Part shown: positions 1-5,836 of the stretch, piece after piece
Position numbering within the stretch: position 1 is the stretch's first letter
Layout of the letters: each line of letters opens with the position of its first letter
Assembly: GCA_002431845.1 (NCBI GenBank)
Contig: DJEH01000109.1
Span: 1 to 8,849 of the forward strand
Origin: Prevotellaceae bacterium UBA5903
GTDB lineage: Bacteria > Bacteroidota > Bacteroidia > Bacteroidales > Bacteroidaceae
DNA length: 8,849 nt
Direction of reading: 5' to 3'
Notes under the pieces: model-generated
Databases searched by the model: none
What the model was told of the DNA's origin: nothing
What the model saw: the letters and a program-made list of their open reading frames with translations, nothing else
Program-made: the position numbers and the translations under genes

Positions 1-62
1 TTGAATACCTACTTAAAGAATAGGCTATGCAAATAGAGTATGAGGCGGCTTTTTTTGTGGCT
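1..62. other. Left edge: end of an unresolved neighbouring gene or spacer
   Basis: These bases lie beyond the stop of the minus-strand pyrophosphohydrolase gene. No minus-strand ATG occurs here, so the next gene of that operon does not start inside the window; in related genomes I would expect deoC, but nothing here shows it. On the plus strand, frame 1 is open from base 1 to a TAG at 34-36 and could be the last 11 codons of a gene entering from the left, ending NRLCK. A run of seven T follows at 50-56 after GAGGCGGC, as at the end of a plus-strand terminator, but no convincing stem precedes it. I cannot decide between a gene tail and plain spacer. Confidence 0.25.
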
Positions 63-413
63 TTAATTGCGTAGTTTAGGGTTGTTTATATGTCTTGTGG
101 CGTCGCGTTGAGTCTTCTTTTCAAAGCTCTTTTGCAATGCTTCAGTGAGGTCTACTCCCGTTTGATTGGCAAGGCAAACTAACACCCACAATATGTCTGC
201 CATCTCTTCGGAAAGGTCGGATGTTTCGCCTTTCTTAAACGATTGGTCGCCATATTTGCGTGCTATAACACGTGCCAATTCGCCTACTTCTTCGGTTAGA
301 CAAGCCATATTGGTAAGTTCGCTAAAATAGCGAACGCCATAAGTGTGTATCCACTGGTCTACCAGTTTTTGCACTTCGGCAAGTGTAGGCGAGTGTTGTT
401 GCTCGTTGTTCAT
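63..413 (-). CDS. MazG-like nucleotide pyrophosphohydrolase
   Basis: This is a 116-residue all-alpha NTP-pyrophosphatase of the MazG/RS21-C6 type. Such enzymes hydrolyse (d)NTPs to NMP and pyrophosphate and are thought to clear non-canonical or excess nucleotides from the cytoplasmic pool. The family metal-binding signature is visible as EEVGEL at residues 41-46 and, about 25 residues later, EEMADILW at 69-76. The likely Mg2+ ligands are E41/E42, E45, E70 and D73. The length fits a single-domain member, not the two-domain E. coli MazG. There is no signal peptide. It is the last gene of the minus-strand run inside the window, 52 bases after dtd, and probably shares the promoter upstream of dtd. 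The exact substrate cannot be read from sequence. The ATG at 413 is the only reasonable start, and no Shine-Dalgarno motif precedes it. Confidence 0.9.
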   Translation of the reverse strand: MNNEQQHSPTLAEVQKLVDQWIHTYGVRYFSELTNMACLTEEVGELARVIARKYGDQSFKKGETSDLSEEMADILWVLVCLANQTGVDLTEALQKSFEKKTQRDATRHINNPKLRN

Positions 414-465
414 GTGATGAAATGAGTTTAAAATCGTGATGAGAGAGCTTGCCTCTTTGTCATGT

Positions 466-918
466 TTATTCCTTGTTGTGCGTGTCCATACAGATGGTTA
501 CAGGACCATCGTTGAGCAATTCTACTTTCATGTCGGCCCCAAATTCGCCCGTGCCGATAGCCTTTCCTAATGCTTGGCTGAGTGTTTGGCAAAAGTAGTT
601 GTAAAGGGGTATGGCATGTTCGTGCTTAGATGCTCGGATGTATGAAGGTCGGTTGCCTTTCTTGTAAGAGGCCATAAGTGTGAATTGGCTAACTACAAGA
701 ATATTGCCCTCAATATCCTGTATACTACGATTCATAACGCCCTCTTCGTCGTCGAATACCCTTAGGCCAATAATCTTGCGACAGAGCCAATCGGCATCTT
801 CGTTCGTATCAATATCTTCAATGCCAACAAGGATAAGATATCCTTGCTGAATAGCAGATTTTACTTTGTTATTGATGGTAACAGATGCATGCTGCACCCT
901 TTGTATAACAACTCTCAT
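466..918 (-). CDS. dtd: D-aminoacyl-tRNA deacylase (DTD)
   Basis: The product hydrolyses the ester bond of D-aminoacyl-tRNAs, and of mischarged glycyl-tRNA-Ala in some species, recycling the tRNA and keeping D-amino acids out of translation. At 150 residues it has the usual family length. It starts with the typical MRVVIQRV strand. The active-site segment SQFTL is at residues 77-81, with T80 as the conserved threonine. GTGEFGADM is at 122-130, and the cross-subunit Gly-cisPro motif lies in NDGPVT at 136-141. DTD works as a homodimer in the cytoplasm and excludes L-amino acids through that Gly-Pro motif. It lies between uvrC and the pyrophosphohydrolase gene, in keeping with an operon of proofreading and clean-up enzymes. 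An octamer matching the Bacteroidetes -7 element lies about 70 bases upstream, so dtd may be transcribed independently of uvrC. Confidence 0.96.
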   Translation of the reverse strand: MRVVIQRVQHASVTINNKVKSAIQQGYLILVGIEDIDTNEDADWLCRKIIGLRVFDDEEGVMNRSIQDIEGNILVVSQFTLMASYKKGNRPSYIRASKHEHAIPLYNYFCQTLSQALGKAIGTGEFGADMKVELLNDGPVTICMDTHNKE

Positions 919-989
919 GCAGTGGTTGTGTTATAGTAATGGCAAGGCATTTATCCCTTGCTTCTGAATGTTTTGTAATAGTACTTTCG

Positions 990-997
990 CAAAGGTA
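990..997 (-). promoter_or_regulatory. Candidate promoter -7 element for dtd and downstream gene
   Basis: The minus strand reads TACCTTTG here, an exact match to the Bacteroidetes primary-sigma -7 consensus TAnnTTTG. It lies just past the uvrC stop codon and about 70 bases before the dtd ATG. No clear TTTG at the -33 position is visible; that region would fall in the end of uvrC or directly after it. The match predicts a transcript start near 983. Confidence 0.5.
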
Positions 998-1007
998 CGT
1001 TTATTTA

Positions 1008-2810
1008 TTAGTTTGCGTGTAGATTGTTGAATATTTTTTCTCCTCGCACGTTCCCAAGGGTAGCTTGTAGTTTATTAAGCGTGGCCTCTTTAATGCCTTT
1101 CACGCTCTTAAATTGCTTTAGAAGCAGTTGTTTGGTGGCTGGTCCTACGCCAGGAATGTTGTCGAGCTCGGATGCAACTTGACGCTTAGAACGTTTGTCG
1201 CGATGAAAGGATATGGCAAAGCGGTGCACCTCGTCTTGCATGTAAGTGAGCGTACGGAACAATTGGCTCTCGGGTTTAACACCTATTACGGCTGGTGGAA
1301 ACCCGTAGAGCATTTCGCGAGTGCGGTGACGGTTGTCCTTTGCCAAACCAGCTATGGGTATTTGTAGTCCCAATTCGTCTTCTACCACCTCGCGTATCAT
1401 TTCCATTTGTCCACGTCCACCATCGGCAATGATAAGGTCGGGAAGAGGCTTTCCCTCGTTCTTTAAGCGTGTGTATCTACGGCTCACCACTTCTTTCATT
1501 GAGGCATAGTCATCGGGACCTACAACAGTCTTTATGTTGTATTTACGATATTCTTTCTTTGCAGGTTTAAGTTTCTCAAATACTACGCAAGCAGCCACAG
1601 CATCGTCGCCACTGATGTTAGAGTTATCAAAGAGTTCGATGTGTAGGGGCAATTTAGGCAATCCAAGGTCGGTTTGTATCTCTTTCATCAATCTTGTTTG
1701 CTTCTGCTCAGGGTTTAACTTCTCAGCTTGCTTAAGTCTGTCAAACTTATATTGCTTAACATTGAGTTTTGATAAATCGAGCAATTTCTTTTTATCACCC
1801 TTTTGAGGAATGGTCTGTTCTACCATTGTGTCGGGCAAATCAACGCGGAATGGCACTACAATCTCTTTAGAATGGCTTGCATAACGTTCTCTCATCTCAA
1901 TAATACCAAGCGTAAGCAGTTCTTCGTCGGTCTCGTCGAGTTTCTTTTTATACTCAAAGGTGAAAGCTTGATTAATACAGCCGTTTTTTACGTGTAGATA
2001 GTTGATATATGCCAACTTTTCTTCGCTTTCAATGTTAAACACATCGATGTTGTGCAGTACATTAGATACAACTTCGCTTTTAGCCCGATAGTTCTCTATA
2101 AGATCGTATCGTCTTTTAATCTCTTGTGCCTCTTCAAAGCGCAATTCTTCTGCCAAAGTAATCATCTTTTGTCGCATGGCTTTGGCCACTTCGGTAGTAT
2201 TCCCTTTGAGTATTTCCTTGCATGCTTCAATAGATTGCATATAGTCCTCATGGCTCTGTTTGCCCACACAAGGCGCTTTGCATTTGTGTATATGGTAGTC
2301 AAGACATACATCATACTTGCCCGTTTCAACGCCTTCTTTTGTCATAGGTGTGTGGCATGGCCGTGGCTGATAAAGCTCTCTACAAAGGTCGAGCAAGGCA
2401 TAAAGTGTAGGAACGTGGCTATACGGACCAAAGTAAATGGCACCACGTTTGCCCCGTTGTCGTGTTTTGAAAATACGTGGCAAATATTCTGTTGTAATGG
2501 CAATAGAAGGGTAGGTTTTATCGTCTTTGAGCAGCACATTGTAGTGCGGCTTGTATCTTTTAATAAGATTGTTTTCGAGCAGAAGAGCGTCCTCCTCGGT
2601 CTTTACCACCACGTATCGTATGTCGCGAATATGCGTAACGAGCAAACGCGTTTTGCGCGTCTGCTGTTCTTTATTAAAGTATGATGAAACCCTACGTTTA
2701 AGGTTTTTGGCCTTTCCAACGTAGATAATAGTACCCGAATCATCCAAATATTGATAGCATCCGGGTGACTCGGGTAGATTGTTTACTATGCCTTTGATAT
2801 AATCGTTCAT
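1008..2810 (-). CDS. uvrC: UvrABC system protein C (excision endonuclease subunit)
   Basis: UvrC joins the UvrB-DNA pre-incision complex and cuts the damaged strand on both sides of a lesion in nucleotide excision repair. At 600 residues it is full length with all expected parts in order. The N-terminal GIY-YIG nuclease, which makes the 3' cut, spans about 14-95 (CYQYLDD..., then IIYVGKAKNLKRR). A UvrB-interacting UVR segment lies around 212-245. The RNase H-like nuclease for the 5' cut has D395 (IELFDNSNIS), D433/D434 (GPDDYASM), D463 (IADGGRGQ) and H536 (FAISFHRDK), which line up with the catalytic residues described in E. coli. A tandem helix-hairpin-helix domain covers about 549-598 (NIPGVGPATK). 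Four cysteines, C152, C169, C177 and C181, have nearly the spacing of the Fe-S ligands reported for E. coli UvrC. It follows apt by 126 bases. Confidence 0.98.
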   Translation of the reverse strand: MNDYIKGIVNNLPESPGCYQYLDDSGTIIYVGKAKNLKRRVSSYFNKEQQTRKTRLLVTHIRDIRYVVVKTEEDALLLENNLIKRYKPHYNVLLKDDKTYPSIAITTEYLPRIFKTRQRGKRGAIYFGPYSHVPTLYALLDLCRELYQPRPCHTPMTKEGVETGKYDVCLDYHIHKCKAPCVGKQSHEDYMQSIEACKEILKGNTTEVAKAMRQKMITLAEELRFEEAQEIKRRYDLIENYRAKSEVVSNVLHNIDVFNIESEEKLAYINYLHVKNGCINQAFTFEYKKKLDETDEELLTLGIIEMRERYASHSKEIVVPFRVDLPDTMVEQTIPQKGDKKKLLDLSKLNVKQYKFDRLKQAEKLNPEQKQTRLMKEIQTDLGLPKLPLHIELFDNSNISGDDAVAACVVFEKLKPAKKEYRKYNIKTVVGPDDYASMKEVVSRRYTRLKNEGKPLPDLIIADGGRGQMEMIREVVEDELGLQIPIAGLAKDNRHRTREMLYGFPPAVIGVKPESQLFRTLTYMQDEVHRFAISFHRDKRSKRQVASELDNIPGVGPATKQLLLKQFKSVKGIKEATLNKLQATLGNVRGEKIFNNLHAN

Positions 2811-2841
2811 AGGCTTAAAAAATAGTTATAATGTCGTGTGC

Positions 2842-2919
2842 ATTGCTCTTAATAAGTAAATCCTGTGCTTTGCAGCGTTGGATGTAAAACAGCAAAAAAT
2901 ATTATTAAAGAAGAGCAAT
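2842..2919 (-). repeat. Discontinuous inverted repeat between apt and uvrC
   Basis: The arm ATTGCTCTTAATAA (2842-2855) pairs fully with TTATTAA (2902-2908) plus GAGCAAT (2913-2919), leaving a 4-base bulge AGAA on one side and a loop of 46 bases. It fills most of the 126-base gap between the apt stop and the uvrC start, so it would be transcribed in any apt-uvrC mRNA. It could be an attenuating leader structure or an RNA-processing site. There is no U-tract, so it is not a standard terminator. Near its apt-proximal arm, the minus strand at 2893-2901 reads TATTTTTTG, one base longer than the -7 consensus and therefore only a weak promoter candidate for uvrC. Confidence 0.4.
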
Positions 2920-2936
2920 TTAGCTGAAATAATAAC

Positions 2937-3473
2937 TTATTCTTTAATGGTCAATAGCGTTGTAATGTCGAGATTTTTTCCTAAGAATTTACGTCCTTCA
3001 AGTCCTTCCATTTGCAACTCTATAATAAAATTAATATACGTTTTCTTTGGGCCAAAGGCTTGAACTAAATCGTATACAGCTTGCATCGAACCACCTGTTG
3101 CAAGCAAATCGTCGTGGATAAGTACCACGTCGTTGGGACTGATAGAGTCGGTATGAATTTCAATGGTGTCGTATCCATATTCCTTAAGATAGGTTGCTTT
3201 GCGTGTTTCGGCAGGAAGTTTACCTGGTTTACGCGCCATTACGAAACCTGCACCAAGTTTTTCTGCAATGATTGCTCCCATAACAAAGCCTCGGCTCTCA
3301 ATGCCCACAACCTTGGTTATGCCTTTGTCCTTGTATAAACGCACAAGTTCGTTGGTCATCTCTTCGATGCAATCGTGATTTTTGAAGAGCGTACTGACGT
3401 CTTTGAAATGGATGCCAGGCTTGGGGAAGTCTGGAATGGTTCGCAGGTTGTTTAATAACAATTCTTTATTCAT
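2937..3473 (-). CDS. apt: Adenine phosphoribosyltransferase
   Basis: The product converts adenine and PRPP to AMP and pyrophosphate, salvaging adenine in the cytoplasm. At 178 residues it has the normal length. It begins with the family-typical N-terminus including IPDFPKPGIHFKDVS at 13-27. VGIESRGFV at 56-64 belongs to the core sheet, and ARKPGKLP at 80-87 leads into the flexible catalytic loop. The PRPP-binding motif of type I phosphoribosyltransferases is at 116-129 (VVLIHDDLLATGGS, with the paired acidic residues D121 and D122). The gene lies 146 bases downstream of mnmG, and that gap contains a parS-like palindrome and a strong stem-loop. No exact TAnnTTTG precedes it, so it probably relies on read-through from mnmG or on a promoter I cannot recognise. 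The ATG at 3473 is supported by the conserved N-terminus. Confidence 0.97.
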   Translation of the reverse strand: MNKELLLNNLRTIPDFPKPGIHFKDVSTLFKNHDCIEEMTNELVRLYKDKGITKVVGIESRGFVMGAIIAEKLGAGFVMARKPGKLPAETRKATYLKEYGYDTIEIHTDSISPNDVVLIHDDLLATGGSMQAVYDLVQAFGPKKTYINFIIELQMEGLEGRKFLGKNLDITTLLTIKE

Positions 3474-3506
3474 AAAATTCTGATAATTATATACTTTAGT
3501 GGCGTT

Positions 3507-3522
3507 TGTTTCACGTGGAACA
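3507..3522. promoter_or_regulatory. parS-like ParB-binding centromere site
   Basis: The 16-mer TGTTTCACGTGGAACA differs at one base from the widely conserved parS consensus TGTTTCACGTGAAACA. Its reverse complement, TGTTCCACGTGAAACA, fits the Bacillus-type consensus TGTTNCACGTGAAACA exactly. Seven of its eight base pairs are symmetric around the CACGTG core. parS sites are bound by ParB and direct origin segregation with ParA and loading of SMC. The site sits in the mnmG-apt gap, 33 bases upstream of the apt start codon. Chromosomal parS sites cluster near oriC, and mnmG (gidA) is origin-linked in many bacteria, so the context agrees. No parA, parB, dnaA or DnaA-box cluster is in the window. 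Confidence 0.72.
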
Positions 3523-3529
3523 CGAGATA

Positions 3530-3572
3530 AAATGCGATAGAATGGCCCATTTTTGCCGTTCTATGCGCATTT
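3530..3572. repeat. Long stem-loop between mnmG and apt
   Basis: AAATGCG (3530-3536) and ATAGAATGGC (3537-3546) pair with GCCGTTCTAT (3555-3564) and CGCATTT (3566-3572), leaving an 8-base loop and one bulged G at 3565. This gives about 17 paired positions. The single non-canonical pair would be G-U in a plus-strand transcript and C-A in the minus-strand mnmG transcript. No U-tract follows on either side, so a classical intrinsic terminator is not supported. It could be a processing or 3'-end stabilising structure for the mnmG mRNA, or a DNA-level palindrome linked to the adjacent parS-like site. Confidence 0.55.
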
Positions 3573-3584
3573 CTGTGTTTGTGG

Positions 3585-3601
3585 TTAAAGTTTTACTTTA
3601 A
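3585..3601. repeat. Short perfect inverted repeat after mnmG
   Basis: TTAAAGT and ACTTTAA flank a TTT loop, a perfect 7-bp AT-rich stem that begins 18 bases after the mnmG stop on the minus strand. It is too AT-rich to be a strong terminator. It may be a weak 3'-end signal or chance in an AT-rich gap. Confidence 0.3.
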
Positions 3602-3619
3602 GAGATGATAGATGACGTG

Positions 3620-5497
3620 TTATCGTCCCATTAAGACAAGCAAAACGCTGATGTCGCTTGGCGATACACCTGGTATTCGCTCTGCTTGTGCAAGTGTTTC
3701 GGGGTCGATAGCTGTGAGCTTTTGCCGGGCTTCTGTGCTGAGCTGCGTGATGCTGTTATAGTCGAAATGACCACGTATTTTAATGTTCTCAAGTCGTTGC
3801 ATTTTATCGGCTAAGGCGCGTTCACGTTGTATATAACCGTGGTATTTCATTTCGATTTCTGCCGCTTCTATCGTTTCTTCAGCATCGCTTGTAATGCTTG
3901 AAAGAAAGTCTCTGAACTCTTCATGGTGCTCAGCCAAGATAGCCACCGAAAGTTGCGGACGATTGATTAAATCGTAAAGTTTGCATCCACGCTGCAATGG
4001 TTCTGTGCCCAAGTCTTTTATCCATTCGTTTGCATCGGCAGGTTTAATTGACGTTTGCTTACAATAGTTGATGATGTGCTGAATGTTTTCTTTTTTCACG
4101 TTAAAACGTTCGGTACGCTCTTGAGTGGCTAAACCAAACTTTTCAGCGTAAGGTGTTAGTCGGATATCGGCATTGTCTTGGCGCAACAAAATTCGGTATT
4201 CAGCGCGCGAGGTAAACATTCGGTAGGGCTCGTCAACCCCCTTTGTAACCAAGTCGTCGATGAGCACACCAATGTAAGCTTCGTCGCGATGCAGAACAAA
4301 AGGCTCACTGCCTGCGCACTTCAATGCTGCGTTGATACCAGCTATAAGACCTTGCCCGCCAGCCTCTTCGTAGCCCGTAGTTCCATTAACTTGCCCGGCA
4401 AAGAAAAGGCCATCAACAGCCTTCGTCTCGAGCGAATGGTGCAGTTGAGTAGGGTCGAAGAAATCGTACTCAATGGCATACCCTGGACGGTAAACCACGA
4501 TGTCGCGGAAGCAAGGTATCTGCTTTAAAGCTTCAATTTGAATGTTCATTGGAAGACTTGAAGAGAAGCCATTCAAGTAAAGTTCGTTTGTGTCGATACC
4601 CTCGGGCTCAAGGAAAAGAGGGTGGTGATCGCGGTCGGGAAACGTTACAAGCTTCGTTTCGATGCTTGGGCAGTAGCGTGGTCCTATGCTCTTAATCTGT
4701 CCATTATAAAGAGGTGAGTCGGCCAGTCCCGAGCGCAACACCTCGTGTACTCGTGCGTTGGTGTTGGTAGTCCAGCAGGGTAGTTGTGGCAGTGGACGCA
4801 TGGGGCTGATGTACGAAAAGCGGTGGTAATCGTTTTCGCCAGGTTGCAGTTCCATCTCATCGAGGTGAACAGAACGTTTGTCAATACGTACTGGTGTGCC
4901 CGTTTTCATGCGTGCAGAGCGTATGCCCAAGTTGTTGATGCTCTCTGTAAGAAAGTTTGCTGCGGGTTCAGCGCATCGTCCGCCCGTTACTTGCTTACGG
5001 CCAATGTGCATTAATCCGCGCAGAAATGTACCAGCTGTTACCACCACTGCGCGAGCCATGATGGTGGCTCCCCAAATGGTGCGAATGCCACACACACACC
5101 CATTCTCAGTGAGTATTTCTGTAGCCTCGTCTTGCCAGATGTTAAGGTTAGCAGTGTTTTCGAGTCTATATCGCCATTCGCGTATAAAGCGGGCGCGGTC
5201 GCATTGAGCGCGCGGACTCCACATGGCTGGACCTTTTGAACGGTTCAGCATTCTGAACTGAATAGCCGTGGCATCAGTAACCTCGCCCATTTGTCCACCC
5301 AAAGCATCAATCTCTCTCACAATTTGTCCCTTAGCGATGCCACCCACTGCAGGGTTGCAGCTCATTTGGGCTATTTTGTTCATGTCCATTGTTACCAAGC
5401 AGGTTTTTGCTCCCATGCGTGCAGCAGCACTGGCAGCCTCACATCCAGCGTGACCCGAACCGATAACAACCACGTCATAATGAAATACAGTGTCCAT
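3620..5497 (-). CDS. mnmG: tRNA uridine-5-carboxymethylaminomethyl modification enzyme MnmG
   Basis: MnmG is an FAD- and NADH-dependent enzyme. With its GTPase partner MnmE it installs the (carboxymethyl)aminomethyl group at C5 of wobble uridine 34 in a subset of tRNAs, which supports accurate decoding. At 625 residues it is full length. The dinucleotide-binding VIGSGHAGCEAA motif is at 11-22. The conserved CNPAVGG with C47 is at 47-53. The first family signature, GPRYCPSIETKLVTF with C276, is at 272-286; C47 and C276 correspond to the redox-active pair in E. coli. The second signature, AGQVNGTTGYEEAGGQG, lies at 367-383. The C-terminal helical domain that contacts MnmE follows, ending in the typical IPGVSPSDISVLLVLMGR. 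It is the first gene of the minus-strand run and is preceded by a divergent region with a candidate promoter. mnmE is not in the window. Confidence 0.98.
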   Translation of the reverse strand: MDTVFHYDVVVIGSGHAGCEAASAAARMGAKTCLVTMDMNKIAQMSCNPAVGGIAKGQIVREIDALGGQMGEVTDATAIQFRMLNRSKGPAMWSPRAQCDRARFIREWRYRLENTANLNIWQDEATEILTENGCVCGIRTIWGATIMARAVVVTAGTFLRGLMHIGRKQVTGGRCAEPAANFLTESINNLGIRSARMKTGTPVRIDKRSVHLDEMELQPGENDYHRFSYISPMRPLPQLPCWTTNTNARVHEVLRSGLADSPLYNGQIKSIGPRYCPSIETKLVTFPDRDHHPLFLEPEGIDTNELYLNGFSSSLPMNIQIEALKQIPCFRDIVVYRPGYAIEYDFFDPTQLHHSLETKAVDGLFFAGQVNGTTGYEEAGGQGLIAGINAALKCAGSEPFVLHRDEAYIGVLIDDLVTKGVDEPYRMFTSRAEYRILLRQDNADIRLTPYAEKFGLATQERTERFNVKKENIQHIINYCKQTSIKPADANEWIKDLGTEPLQRGCKLYDLINRPQLSVAILAEHHEEFRDFLSSITSDAEETIEAAEIEMKYHGYIQRERALADKMQRLENIKIRGHFDYNSITQLSTEARQKLTAIDPETLAQAERIPGVSPSDISVLLVLMGR

Positions 5498-5596
5498 AGA
5501 TATGCGTAAGTGCTTAAGGCTTGCAAAAAATGATTGAGCATAGTTTGTGCCACAACCACATTGCGTAAGCCAACCTCTTAATATGTTTTTATGCTA

Positions 5597-5604
5597 CAAA
5601 TTTA
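5597..5604 (-). promoter_or_regulatory. Candidate promoter -7 element for mnmG
   Basis: The minus strand reads TAAATTTG, fitting TAnnTTTG. It lies 100 bases upstream of the mnmG ATG, predicting a leader of about 90 bases. A matching -33 TTTG is not visible at the usual distance, so this rests on the octamer, its position and its orientation. Confidence 0.4.
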
Positions 5605-5613
5605 CAAGTTTTT

Positions 5614-5672
5614 GTTTGTATCACCTACTTAATAGATACATAATAAGTCCATACAAACCATAGAGTAGGTGA
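5614..5672. repeat. Two interleaved inverted repeats in the divergent promoter region
   Basis: GTTTGTA (5614-5620) directly abuts TCACCTACT (5621-5629). Their exact reverse complements follow in the same order, TACAAAC (5652-5658) then AGTAGGTGA (5664-5672). The pairing order A-B-A'-B' is that of a pseudoknot, not of nested hairpins. The element lies between the two predicted divergent promoters and outside both predicted transcripts, so a protein-binding or DNA-structural role seems likelier than an RNA one. No known operator was recognised. Confidence 0.45.
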
Positions 5673-5700
5673 GTAGAAGAAAAAATAAGGAAAGAAACCA

Positions 5701-5711
5701 AGCACAGTGCT
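5701..5711. repeat. Small palindrome upstream of the DUF2851 promoter
   Basis: AGCAC-A-GTGCT is a perfect 5-bp inverted repeat with a one-base centre. It ends 22 bases before the TACCTTTG element, roughly where the -33 region and upstream contacts would fall. It may be a regulator half-site pair, or chance. Confidence 0.25.
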
Positions 5712-5733
5712 AACAAAATGCGTCAGATTTCAT

Positions 5734-5741
5734 TACCTTTG
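5734..5741 (+). promoter_or_regulatory. Candidate promoter -7 element for the DUF2851-thioesterase-dprA unit
   Basis: TACCTTTG matches the Bacteroidetes -7 consensus exactly and faces the plus-strand genes, about 95 bases before the first ATG. It is the same octamer as the one found upstream of dtd. No TTTG is seen at the -33 position. Neither of the two following gaps contains another TAnnTTTG, which supports one transcription unit for the three genes. Confidence 0.5.
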
Positions 5742-5836
5742 TTGTTTTCAAACCCCACTTCAATCCAAACGAGCAAGAGAACGAGTAGCGTGTGCGCCCC
5801 TCCCTGTTCAAGTAAAGCAACAACAAGCAAGTAGCT

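Larger units (their letters stand above)
5498..5836. other. Divergent intergenic region between mnmG and the DUF2851 gene
   Basis: No credible gene fits in these 339 AT-rich bases. They hold a minus-facing -7-like octamer for mnmG (5597-5604), two interleaved inverted repeats (5614-5672), an 11-base palindrome AGCACAGTGCT (5701-5711) and a plus-facing TACCTTTG (5734-5741). Closer to mnmG there is a second small palindrome, TTGTGCCACAA (5545-5555), inside the predicted mnmG leader. I found no DnaA box, riboswitch or tRNA here. Confidence 0.6.

Noticed and set aside
20..36. ATAGGCTATGCAA followed by a stop, shared with the dprA 3' end (8727-8743), both reading RLCK-stop
   Set aside because: A 13-base match across an 8.8-kb window is expected about by chance, and too little of the left-edge frame is visible to call a relative of DprA.
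269..274. A second CACGTG core that could be another parS
   Set aside because: The flanks read TATAA and CCAAT, unlike the TGTTT and AAACA arms, and it lies inside the pyrophosphohydrolase gene.
2052..2684. 210-codon plus-strand open frame opposite uvrC
   Set aside because: It is antisense to well-conserved UvrC domains, has a Phe/Cys-rich composition typical of a shadow frame, and matches no family.
4095..4112. TTCACGTTAAAAC in mnmG as a degenerate parS
   Set aside because: It has about four mismatches to the 16-mer, including in the central CACGTG, and is within a conserved coding region.
4878..5207. Plus-strand open frames opposite mnmG
   Set aside because: They lie on the reverse of conserved MnmG sequence, with biased composition and no recognisable domain.
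5498..5836. Divergent region as a replication origin
   Set aside because: No cluster of TTATNCACA-type DnaA boxes and no dnaA nearby. The few partial matches in the window have two or more mismatches, and a quick look at base composition gave no clear skew switch here.
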